DNA of 37,743 bases from JAFARZ01 sp035651595 (GTDB lineage Bacteria > Actinomycetota > Actinomycetes > Streptosporangiales > Streptosporangiaceae): assembly GCA_035651595.1 (NCBI GenBank), contig DASRFJ010000123.1, forward strand, positions 1 to 37,743. Direction: 5' to 3'. The notes below the pieces were generated by a model. The model was not told where the DNA came from. It made no database searches and saw only the letters and a program-made list of their open reading frames with translations. This document shows positions 6,714 through 13,703 of the stretch, in pieces; the stretch's first letter is position 1; the number at the start of each line of letters is the position of its first letter. The translations under genes and the position numbers were made by a program.

Positions 6714-7628
6714 ATGGAAGCCACTATCGAGGTCACCGACCTGCACAAGCGGTTCGGGGCGGTGCGGGCGCTGGACGGCATGACGTTCACCGTCGAGCCC
6801 GGCCAGGTCACCGGGTTCGTGGGACCCAACGGGGCGGGCAAGTCCACGACGATGCGGGTCATCCTCGGTCTGGACCGGCCCGACACGGGCACGGCAACGA
6901 TCGGCGGCCGCCCGTATCACTCGCTCAAGTATCCGATGCGGCAGGTCGGATCGCTGCTCGACGCCGCCGCGCTGCAACCCAGCCGCTCGGCCCGCAACCA
7001 TTTGCTCTGGCTTGCCCACTCCCAGGGCCTGCCCGGCTCGCGGGTCCGCGAGGTGATCACGCTGACCGGGCTCGACTCCGCCGCGAAGCGCAAGGCCGGC
7101 GGCTACTCGCTCGGCACGCGCCAGCGCCTCGGCCTGGCCGCGGCCATGCTCGGCGACCCCGCGGCGCTGATGCTCGACGAGCCGTTCAACGGCCTGGATC
7201 CCGAAGGCATCATCTGGATGCGCCATTTCCTGCGCACGCTCGCCGCCCAAGGGCGGGCCATCCTGGTGTCCAGCCACCTGATGAGCGAGCTCGAGGACAC
7301 CGCCGACCACCTGGTGGTCATCGGCCGCGGCCGGGTCATCGCCGACGCCGCCGTCGCGGCGCTGATCGGCGGCGCCTCCGACGGCCGGGTCACGCTGCGC
7401 ACCACCGCCAGGACCGAGGCGACCAAGGTACTCGCCCATGCCGGGGCGACGGTCGCCGCTACCGGTCCAGACCTGCTCACGATTACAAACCTTTCGTCCG
7501 AACGGACAGTGGCGCTCCTGACCGAGAACGCTGTTCCGTTCAGCGAGGTGGCCGCGCACCGGGCGAGCCTTGAGGAGGCCTACATGGAGCTAACCCGCGA
7601 GGCCGCCGAATTCCGGGGGCAGGAGTGA
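6714..7628 (+). CDS. ABC transporter ATP-binding protein (DrrA/BcrA-like exporter)
   Basis: 304 residues. Walker A GPNGAGKST at 37-45, a divergent signature YSLGTRQRLGLA at about 133 in place of LSGGQ (usual in this exporter subfamily), Walker B ALMLDEPFNGLD and the switch His in VSSHLMSELED. The C-terminal 80 residues are the extra regulatory domain of DrrA/BcrA-type subunits. The ATG at 6714 starts at the canonical family position. Its stop overlaps the first permease start (TGATG at 7626-7630), and a second permease follows, so this is a three-gene exporter operon divergent from the kinase/regulator genes. By family such pumps export peptide antibiotics, lipids or other hydrophobic compounds; substrate unknown. 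Confidence 0.95.
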   Translation: MEATIEVTDLHKRFGAVRALDGMTFTVEPGQVTGFVGPNGAGKSTTMRVILGLDRPDTGTATIGGRPYHSLKYPMRQVGSLLDAAALQPSRSARNHLLWLAHSQGLPGSRVREVITLTGLDSAAKRKAGGYSLGTRQRLGLAAAMLGDPAALMLDEPFNGLDPEGIIWMRHFLRTLAAQGRAILVSSHLMSELEDTADHLVVIGRGRVIADAAVAALIGGASDGRVTLRTTARTEATKVLAHAGATVAATGPDLLTITNLSSERTVALLTENAVPFSEVAAHRASLEEAYMELTREAAEFRGQE

Positions 7629-9139
7629 TGATCGCTCTCCTCAGGTCCGAATGGACCAAGTTCCGCAGCGTGCGCGGGTGGCTGGTGGGCATCGTCCTGG
7701 CGCCGCTGGTCACGATCGGGTTCGGCGCGCTGACCGGCTCGGCCAGCCAGTGCGGCTACATGTTTCCCGGCCCGGACGGGCAGACGATCTCCGGGCCGTG
7801 CTCGGCGCCGACGGGCCCGGGCGGCGAACTCGTGCAGGACCAGTTCTATTTCGCGCACAAGACGCTGGCCGGAAACGGCAGCATCACGGTCCGGATGACG
7901 GGCCTGACCAGCAGCGACCTCCAGCCGTGGGCGAAGTCCGGGATCATTCTCAAGGCCGCGGGGGTCCGGGGGGACGGTTCCCCCCGGTCAAAAATCGTAC
8001 CGGGGTCGGCATACGCGGCGATGATGCTCACCGGCGCCCACGGCGCGCGGTTCGAGTGGAACTACGTCAACGACGCCGCGGGATCGCCAGGGCTGGCGCC
8101 GCGCTGGCTGCGGCTGGCCCGGGACGGTGACGTCGTCACCGGGTATGACTCCGCGGACGGGGCGCACTGGACCGAGGTCGGCACGGCCACGCTGACCGGG
8201 CTGCCGTCCTCGGTCCAGGTCGGGATGTTCGCGGCCACGCCTGGAGTGCAGCAGACCGTGCGGGCCGGTGACGCCGCGGTCGACGCCACCGGGACGTTCG
8301 ACAACGTCAGCCTGACCGGAAGCGTGAGCGGCGGATGGCAGGGCACCACGGTGAGTCCTCCACCCGGTCCGGCACCCGCCCAGGACGGCGGCCCGTCCAC
8401 CGGATTCCAGCAGACAGCCGACGGTTTCACGGTGACCGGGATGGGCGACATCGGGCCGGATGTGCCGGGCAACGGCGGTGGCGTCAGCACGCCGATCTCG
8501 CGCACGCTCGACGGCACGTTCGCCGGGCTGATCGTGGTGATCGTGATCGGCGCGATCTACATCACCGCCGAGTACCGCAGGGGCATGATCCGCACCACGT
8601 TCGCCGCTACGCCCGCACGCGGCCAGGTGCTGGTGGCAAAGGCCGTCGTGCTCGGTGCGGTGACGTTCGTCGCGGCGGCGGTCGGTTGCGCGCTCGCCAT
8701 CCCGATCGCGTCACACGAACTGCGCGCCGGCGGCAACGTCATCACCCCGCTGTCGACGCTGACCTACCTGCGGGTGTTCGCCGGCACGGCTTTGGTGTTC
8801 GCCGGCGCCGCGATCCTCGGCCTCGCGCTCGGCGCCCTGTTCCGGCGCGGCGTGGCCGCGGTGACGACCGGGATCGTGGTGATCGTCGTGCCGTACTTCC
8901 TCGCGGTCGCCTCCCCCGGCTTGTCCACCGCGCTCGCCAACTGGCTGTTGCGGGTGTTCCCCGCCGCCGCGCTCGCCGTCCAGCAGACGCTCCCGGTGTA
9001 CCCGCAGGTCTCGGACACGTACCAGCCGTTCGAGGGATTCTTCCCGCTCTCCGCGCTGGCTGGCTTCGCGGTGCTGATCGCCTGGACCGGCGGCGCGCTC
9101 TGGCTGGCCACCCGGCAACTCCGGCGGGCCGACGCGTGA
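7628..9139 (+). CDS. ABC-2 permease with a large extracellular lectin/LamG-like insert
   Basis: 503 residues from the ATG at 7628; a GTG at 7625 also exists but overlaps the AGGAG ribosome site. TM1 (GWLVGIVLAPLVTIGFGAL) at about 19-37 is followed not by TM2 but by some 250 residues of polar, strand-rich sequence: ITVRMTGLTSSDLQPWAKSG, SAYAAMMLTGAHGARFEWNY, WLRLARDGDVVTGYDSADGA, VQVGMFAATPG and DNVSLTGS. These look like a concanavalin-like (DUF1349/LamG-type) beta-sandwich. Five further membrane helices fill about residues 295-495. The first loop should lie outside the membrane, so the insert is probably an extracellular binding domain. The GTGA overlap at 9136-9139 couples it to the second permease. 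Odd: a short perfect palindrome at 7966-7987 in the insert. Confidence 0.85.
   Translation: MIALLRSEWTKFRSVRGWLVGIVLAPLVTIGFGALTGSASQCGYMFPGPDGQTISGPCSAPTGPGGELVQDQFYFAHKTLAGNGSITVRMTGLTSSDLQPWAKSGIILKAAGVRGDGSPRSKIVPGSAYAAMMLTGAHGARFEWNYVNDAAGSPGLAPRWLRLARDGDVVTGYDSADGAHWTEVGTATLTGLPSSVQVGMFAATPGVQQTVRAGDAAVDATGTFDNVSLTGSVSGGWQGTTVSPPPGPAPAQDGGPSTGFQQTADGFTVTGMGDIGPDVPGNGGGVSTPISRTLDGTFAGLIVVIVIGAIYITAEYRRGMIRTTFAATPARGQVLVAKAVVLGAVTFVAAAVGCALAIPIASHELRAGGNVITPLSTLTYLRVFAGTALVFAGAAILGLALGALFRRGVAAVTTGIVVIVVPYFLAVASPGLSTALANWLLRVFPAAALAVQQTLPVYPQVSDTYQPFEGFFPLSALAGFAVLIAWTGGALWLATRQLRRADA
7966..7987. other. GC palindrome inside the permease insert coding region
   Basis: CCGGGGGGA (7966-7974) and TCCCCCCGG (7979-7987) form a 9-bp stem with a CGGT loop within the coding sequence, encoding part of VRGDGSPRSK, which looks like an insertion in an otherwise regular beta-sandwich region. 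Confidence 0.55.
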
Positions 9140-10401
9140 GCGCTGTCCTCCGCGCGGAGTGGACCAAGGCGCGCACCCTGGCCAGCACGTTCTGGCTGCT
9201 GGCCGGCGCGGTCGCGGCCACGCTCGCGCTCAGCATCGCGGTCGCGGCCGGGCAGAACTGCCCGCCGTCCGGCTGCGCGACGGACCCGGCGAAGATGAGC
9301 CTCACCGGGCTCTACCTGGGCCAGACGGTCGTGGCCGTGCTCGGCGTGCTGGCGATCAGCGGCGAATACGCGGTCAACATGAACATCGTGACGTTCGCCG
9401 CGATGCCGGTGCGCACCAGGGTGCTCGGCGCCAAGGCCGCGGTGCTGGCCGTGCTCGTGCTGCCCGCCGCGGTCGTCTCGGTGCTCGCCTCGCTGGTTTC
9501 CGGCGCGGCGATGCTGCCGGGACGGGGCTTCACGCCGAGCCACGGATTCGTGTCCCTGTCCCTCGACAGCGCGACGATGCTGCGCGTCGCCATCGGCTCG
9601 ATGCTCTACCTGGCGCTGATGGGGCTGCTCAGCCTCGGTATCGCCACCGCGGTACGGGACGCGGCGGTGGCGATCGGGCTGGTGCTCGGGCTGCTGTTCG
9701 TGTTCCCGATCCTCGTCGCGTTCATCCACAACGCGCCGTTGCAGCGGCACCTGGAGCAGATCGCTCCGATGCTCGCCGGGATGGCCGTGCAGGAGACGGT
9801 CAACGTCGCGAGCCAGCCGATCGGCCCGTGGGCCGGTCTTGGCGTGCTCGCCCTGTGGGCCGCCGGCGCCCTGCTTCTCGGCTGGTTCGTCCTGGTGCGC
9901 CGTGACGCGTTATCGGAGGGAGCACCACGGTACGTTCTGAATATATGGTTTGGGTTTATGCGGGTGACGATGATGCTCGCCGACCATGCTCAGGTGGCGG
10001 ATGGCAAGCTGTTTATCTCCGGCGGCGGCTGGTCCACCTGCGGCCCGGGGCCGACGCCGTGCTCGGTCGCGGTCATCTTCCACGTGCCGTGGCAGAACAC
10101 CAACGAGAAGGTGCAGTTCAGCCTCAGGCTCGTCGACGAGGACGGGCATCCCGTCATCCAGCCGGGCCAGCAGGGGCGGCCCCAGCCGGTGGCCGTCAAC
10201 GGCCAGTTCGAGGCCGGCCGGCCACCCGGCATGACGCCGGGTGCCGAGATCGGGGTGCCGATGACGTTCGGCAGCGTGCTGCACCTGCCGCCGGGTCAGC
10301 GGTATACCTGGGTGCTCGAGGTGGCCGGTCACGCGGAAGAGGACTGGCGCCTGTCGTTCGCCACCCGCGCCGCCGCCACCCCCGCCTCCCCCGCCGAATA
10401 A
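9136..10401 (+). CDS. ABC-2 permease fused in frame to a DUF6941-like domain
   Basis: 421 residues from the GTG at 9136, which overlaps the previous stop as GTGA. Residues 1-264 are a complete six-helix ABC-2 permease beginning VSAVLRAEWTKARTLASTF and ending with the usual FVLVRRDA. No stop follows. The frame crosses a short AT-richer stretch (LSEGAPRYVLNIWFGF) and enters MRVTMMLADHAQVADGKLFI at 275 (ATG at 9958), which is exactly how stand-alone DUF6941-type proteins begin; the rest (SGGGWSTCGPGPTPCSVAVI, then VPWQNTN and FEAGRPPGMTPG) is a full beta-rich domain. Either a true fusion, leaving the domain cytoplasmic at the membrane, or two genes whose stop codon was lost; translation may also begin at 9958. 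DUF6941 function is unknown to me. Confidence 0.85.
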   Translation: MSAVLRAEWTKARTLASTFWLLAGAVAATLALSIAVAAGQNCPPSGCATDPAKMSLTGLYLGQTVVAVLGVLAISGEYAVNMNIVTFAAMPVRTRVLGAKAAVLAVLVLPAAVVSVLASLVSGAAMLPGRGFTPSHGFVSLSLDSATMLRVAIGSMLYLALMGLLSLGIATAVRDAAVAIGLVLGLLFVFPILVAFIHNAPLQRHLEQIAPMLAGMAVQETVNVASQPIGPWAGLGVLALWAAGALLLGWFVLVRRDALSEGAPRYVLNIWFGFMRVTMMLADHAQVADGKLFISGGGWSTCGPGPTPCSVAVIFHVPWQNTNEKVQFSLRLVDEDGHPVIQPGQQGRPQPVAVNGQFEAGRPPGMTPGAEIGVPMTFGSVLHLPPGQRYTWVLEVAGHAEEDWRLSFATRAAATPASPAE

Positions 10402-10435
10402 CCCCACCCGCCCCCGCGCGCGCGGCCCAGCGAAG

Positions 10436-10482
10436 ATTGCGGACAGTTACCCCCCCAAGTTGGGGGGGTAACTGTCCGCAAT
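10436..10482. repeat. 47-nt perfect palindrome, copy 1 (bidirectional terminator or repeated element)
   Basis: Arms of 21 nt (10436-10456 and 10462-10482) pair perfectly around AAGTT: an ATTGCGGACAGTTA block, then seven C, then seven G and the complement. It lies between the convergent stops at 10401 and 10501. A second copy of the same length is at 33022-33068. Confidence 0.9.
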
Positions 10483-10500
10483 GATTTCGACGTCGCTCGG

Positions 10501-11067
10501 TCAGGCGTTGCGGATCGCGGAAATCTCGAACTCGAGGGTCACCTTGTCGCTGACCAGGACGCCGCCGCCCTCCAGCGCCGCGTTCCAGGAGACGCCGTAG
10601 TCCTTGCGGCTGATGGTGACCGCGCCCTCGAAGCCTGCGCGGAAGTTGCCGAACGGGTCGGTGGCCGCGCCCTCGAACGTGAACGGAATCGTGACCGGCC
10701 TGGTGACGCCGCGGACGGTCAGGTCGCCGGTGAGCTCGAACTCGTTGTCGCCGGCCTGCCGGGCGCTGGTGGAGACGAACGTGATCTCCGGGTACTCGTC
10801 CATGGCCAGGAAGTCGTTGCTGCGCAGGTGACCGTCGCGCTGGGCGTTACGGGTGTCGATGCTCGCGGCCTTGATCGTCACGGTGGCGGTCGAGTTCTCC
10901 GGGCGCTCGCCGTCCAGCACGGCCGAACCGGTGAACTCGTTGAACGCGCCGCGGACCTTCGTGACCATGGCGTGCCGGGCGACGAAGCCGATCCGGCTGT
11001 GCGCCGGGTCAAGGGTGTAGCTGCCGGACAGGGTGGCCAGGCTGGTGTTCTCGGTGGTGGTGCTCAT
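10501..11067 (-). CDS. YceI family lipid-binding protein
   Basis: 188 residues from the ATG at 11067, chosen because GGGAGG lies about eight bases upstream; the longer frame to 11100 runs through an operator. YceI lipocalin-like barrel motifs: YTLDPAHSRIGFVARHAM near the start, VRGAFNEFTGSAVLDG, DGHLRSNDFLAMDEYPEITF, GDLTVRGVTRPVTIPF, and the last strand VTLEFEISAI. The family binds polyisoprenoid-like lipids in an elongated beta-barrel; many members are periplasmic, but there is no signal peptide here, so it should be cytoplasmic. Divergent from the MarR gene with an ATGAC/GTCAT operator next to each gene, so probably MarR-controlled. Confidence 0.92.
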   Translation of the reverse strand: MSTTTENTSLATLSGSYTLDPAHSRIGFVARHAMVTKVRGAFNEFTGSAVLDGERPENSTATVTIKAASIDTRNAQRDGHLRSNDFLAMDEYPEITFVSTSARQAGDNEFELTGDLTVRGVTRPVTIPFTFEGAATDPFGNFRAGFEGAVTISRKDYGVSWNAALEGGGVLVSDKVTLEFEISAIRNA

Positions 11068-11088
11068 TGTCTCTCTGCCTCCCGCTAG

Positions 11089-11139
11089 ATGACGTGTCAT
11101 TTAAGCTTGTACCAGCCCTCAACCTGCATGACACGTCAT
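11089..11139. promoter_or_regulatory. Twin ATGAC(RY)GTCAT operators between YceI and MarR genes
   Basis: ATGACGTGTCAT at 11089-11100 and ATGACACGTCAT at 11128-11139. Each is an inverted repeat ATGAC/GTCAT, and each is the reverse complement of the other; centres are 39 bp apart. One lies 21 bp before the YceI start, the other 32 bp before the MarR start. Likely bound by the adjacent MarR protein. Confidence 0.75.
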
Positions 11140-11158
11140 TTATTTCCGCCGCCCCGGG

Positions 11159-11164
11159 TAAGAT
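11159..11164 (+). promoter_or_regulatory. Candidate -10 (TAAGAT) for leaderless marR transcription
   Basis: TAAGAT ends seven bases before the MarR ATG (11172), and no ribosome site is present. This is the spacing expected when transcription starts at the A of the ATG. The operator at 11128-11139 would then overlap the -35 position. Confidence 0.5.
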
Positions 11165-11171
11165 TGACGGC

Positions 11172-11699
11172 ATGGCGGAACGGTGGCTGAGCGCGGCGCA
11201 GCAACGGGTGTGGCGCAGCTACATCCAGCTGGAGCGACTGCTGCCGGCCCGGCTTGGCCGCGAGATGCAGGCCGTCTCCGGGCTGTCCGGGCCGGAGTAC
11301 GAGGTGCTGGTCAACCTCAGCGAGGAGCCCGCAGGCCGGCTGCGGCCGTACCAGCTCGGCGAGCGCATGCTGTGGGAACAGAGCAGGCTGTCCCACCAGC
11401 TCAGCCGGATGCAGCGGCGCGGGCTGGTGATGCGCGAGGACTGCCCGGGGGACGGCCGCGGGGCATTCGTCTTCCTGACCCCGGCCGGGTGGGCGGCGAT
11501 CCGGGCGGCCGCGCCGCCGCACGCGGACATGGTGCGCAAGCTGGTCTTCGATCAGCTGACCGAGGCCGAGGCGGAGGCGTTCGGCGCGACGTGCGACAAG
11601 ATCCTCGCCGCGATCGCCAAGTCCGGCACCGGCTCAGGCGACGCGCCAGACGCGCCAGAGTGCGGTGATGTCGCTGAGCGGGTCGCCGTGGACGAGTGA
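11172..11699 (+). CDS. MarR-family transcriptional regulator
   Basis: 175 residues. Winged helix: LSGPEYEVLVNLSEEPAG, then the recognition region LRPYQLGERMLWEQSRLSHQ at about 60-80, LSRMQRRGLVMRED, and a wing GDGRGAFVFLTPAG. The ATG at 11172 gives the standard family N-terminus; an upstream in-frame extension to 11067 runs through the operators and is rejected. Divergent from the YceI gene, and probably represses both itself and YceI. The last 30 residues (GTGSGDAPDAPECGDVAERV) are low-complexity and overlap the convergent amidohydrolase stop by 66 bp. Confidence 0.9.
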   Translation: MAERWLSAAQQRVWRSYIQLERLLPARLGREMQAVSGLSGPEYEVLVNLSEEPAGRLRPYQLGERMLWEQSRLSHQLSRMQRRGLVMREDCPGDGRGAFVFLTPAGWAAIRAAAPPHADMVRKLVFDQLTEAEAEAFGATCDKILAAIAKSGTGSGDAPDAPECGDVAERVAVDE

Positions 11700-12812
11700 G
11701 AAGTCGGCCGGGCCGCCTTCCGCGATGATCCCGGCCGTCGGCTCGCCGAGCAGCTCACCGCCCCGCCAGGTCAGGCTGGCGAGCGCCTGCCATGGTTCGA
11801 GACCCGCTTCTACCAGGCATTCCGCCTCCCAGGGGAGCTGGTTGGCGCGGGCCGAGCCACCGCCAAAGTCGGTGCCGCCGACGATCGCCACGCCGTGGCT
11901 GTGGGCCAGCCTTGCGCTCTCCTTGGCTTGTTCGAGGCGTTCGGCTATCTGCGCGCGGTGCTGCGCCTCGGTGAACCGGGGTATCGCCGTCGTGGTGCCG
12001 AAGGTCAGCCACGACTTCAGCACGGTCATCGTGGTCACCAGCGCGGTATCGCCGGCCGCCATGGCGCGCGCCACGTCCGCGTCCAGCTCGAAGCCGTGCT
12101 CGATCGAGTCGACGTTGGCGTCGGCGCACGCCCGGGTGCCGGGCAGGTTCGTGGCGTGGGCGGTGACCTTGCGGTTCCGTCGGTGCGCGGCCCGGACCAC
12201 GCGGGCGACCTCGGCGGCGGTGAACGGCGGCGCGTCCGGGTCCGGGCCATCCAGGTAGAGCTTCACGAAGTCGGCGCCGTCGTCGAGCTGGCCCATCGCC
12301 GCGGCGAGCAACTCGTCGCCGTCCTTCGCCTCCACGGTCAGGCCTGGCGGCAGCAGTCCTTTGGCGGTAATCCACGTGCCGGCCGCGCGCACGTAGGGCC
12401 GGTCGCGGCGGCCGCGCCAGCGGTCCCTGATCCCGATGGCGAGCGCTCGGGTGTTATCCCCGTCGTCGCGGGTGGGCGAGCCCACGTCGCGCGCCCACCG
12501 GACCCCGGACCGGTGCTGAAGCTCACCGTTCGCCTCCGCCACCGACAGCAGTGTCGCGGTCGGGTCGGCACCCCGGTCGATCCAGTGCGAGCCGCCGGGG
12601 AGCGTGAGATGGCTGTGCCCGTCCACCATGCCGGGCACGATCGTCGTGCCGCCGGCGTCCACGACCTCGCACTCGGCGGGGAGTTCGCCCTCGTCCGTCG
12701 AGGGGCGGATCCAGGAGATTGCGTCGTCGCGCACGAGAATGCTGACGCCCACGGTCAGGTTCGGCGACCGCCCGTCAGCCAGCGCGGCATCCCGGTATAC
12801 AACGCTTGCCAC
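11634..12812 (-). CDS. Amidohydrolase-superfamily protein (imidazolonepropionase/prolidase-like)
   Basis: 392 residues with the metal-binding set of the amidohydrolase barrel: HxH in VDGHSHLTLPG at about 65, the candidate carboxylated Lys in DFVKLYLDG, His in VTAHATN, His in SIEHGFEL, and the Asp in VGGTDFGGG. The N-terminal strand domain and C-terminal return strand (GGPADFSLVHGDPL) are also present. Hydrolyses a C-N bond of a cyclic amide or peptide by family; substrate unknown. Cytoplasmic. The ATG at 12812 overlaps the TetR gene 3' end by 38 bp on the same strand, so the two are likely cotranscribed; at its 3' end it overlaps the convergent MarR gene by 66 bp. Confidence 0.9.
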   Translation of the reverse strand: MASVVYRDAALADGRSPNLTVGVSILVRDDAISWIRPSTDEGELPAECEVVDAGGTTIVPGMVDGHSHLTLPGGSHWIDRGADPTATLLSVAEANGELQHRSGVRWARDVGSPTRDDGDNTRALAIGIRDRWRGRRDRPYVRAAGTWITAKGLLPPGLTVEAKDGDELLAAAMGQLDDGADFVKLYLDGPDPDAPPFTAAEVARVVRAAHRRNRKVTAHATNLPGTRACADANVDSIEHGFELDADVARAMAAGDTALVTTMTVLKSWLTFGTTTAIPRFTEAQHRAQIAERLEQAKESARLAHSHGVAIVGGTDFGGGSARANQLPWEAECLVEAGLEPWQALASLTWRGGELLGEPTAGIIAEGGPADFSLVHGDPLSDITALWRVWRVA

Positions 12813-13560
12813 GAATCACACCATATAAGCGCGTAAGACGGAGCTCCAGGCCGTCCAGCACGACGGCCAGACCGTACGCGAACTTGTCCGCTCTGACCCG
12901 CGCCGGGTCGGCGGCGGGCTCGGGACCGATCGAGCCCGCTAGGTGCTCGTGGCCGGCCGCGGCGCGCTGGGCCGCCGGCATGAGGCGGGCGACGAACTCG
13001 GCCTCGGTCAGGCCGGATCTGGCAACCGTGGTGAGCCAGGCCGCCTCCGTGGTGCTGAAGCCGATCACGCAGGACAGCATCGTGTCGATCGCGCCACGCG
13101 GGTCGGGGAAACCGGCGGCGGTGAACAGGGCGGCCAGGCGCTCGGTGACCGACATCAGGTTGGGTCCCAGATAGGCCAGGCCGGCCTGGCCGAGCACCGA
13201 GGCCAGCCACGGATGGCGCAGCGCCGTGGCGCGGAACGACTCCGCGGCGCCGGTTGCCGCCGCGCGCCAGTCCTGGCGCGCCCGGCTGGCCGGCGGAACC
13301 ACGATCTCGCCGAACACCTCGTCCACCGCCAGCTCCATCAGCGCGTCCTTGGTGGCGACGTGGCGGTACAGCGAGGTGGCGCCGGCGTTCAGACGGCCGC
13401 CGAGCTTGCGCATGCTGAGCGCCTCGATGCCCTCGGCGTCCAGCATGCGGACCGCCTCGCGCACAATCGCATCCCTGCTGAGCGCAGGCTGGCTGGGCTC
13501 AGGCTCCGCGGTCTCCACCGGAGCCCACACGGACAGGACCGGCTTCGCCTTGGCTGGCAT
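12775..13560 (-). CDS. TetR-family regulator (TetR_C tetracycline-repressor-like)
   Basis: 261 residues from the ATG at 13560, which has AGGAAGGG about six bases upstream; further upstream extension crosses the promoter. A variable N-terminal arm of about 30 residues precedes the helix-turn-helix: IEALSMRKLGGRLNAGATSL at about 60, with YRHVATKDALMELAVD after it. The C-terminal half matches the TetR_C ligand domain with LMSVTERLAALFTAAGF and a helical end. It is divergent from the DHA2 exporter at 13704 and upstream of the amidohydrolase, so it probably regulates both. Its C-terminus (GKRCIPGCRAG) is encoded by DNA that overlaps the amidohydrolase start. Confidence 0.9.
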   Translation of the reverse strand: MPAKAKPVLSVWAPVETAEPEPSQPALSRDAIVREAVRMLDAEGIEALSMRKLGGRLNAGATSLYRHVATKDALMELAVDEVFGEIVVPPASRARQDWRAAATGAAESFRATALRHPWLASVLGQAGLAYLGPNLMSVTERLAALFTAAGFPDPRGAIDTMLSCVIGFSTTEAAWLTTVARSGLTEAEFVARLMPAAQRAAAGHEHLAGSIGPEPAADPARVRADKFAYGLAVVLDGLELRLTRLYGVIRGKRCIPGCRAG

Positions 13561-13584
13561 GACATCCCTTCCTGGATCAGGCCC

Positions 13585-13664
13585 GCGTACATCGTCCGCA
13601 TAAAGCGTACACCAAATCTCACTTGCGCACACTGTATCTCGATGCGTACAATGTTCGCATAAAG
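13585..13664. promoter_or_regulatory. Direct-repeat operator region between TetR and DHA2 exporter
   Basis: Two copies of a 19-nt direct repeat of the form GTACAnnGTnCGCATAAAG lie at 13587-13605 and 13646-13664, differing at about three positions. GCGTAC occurs three times in the interval. Probable binding sites of the adjacent TetR regulator, placed over both divergent promoters. Confidence 0.55.
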
Positions 13665-13703
13665 GGAACGACGTTCGCACGGTCTCGGGAAGGACTGCCT
13701 GAC

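Noticed and set aside
6578..6892. N-terminal extension of the histidine kinase
   Set aside because: It overlaps the divergent ABC ATPase gene and its promoter, and the added residues have no family character.
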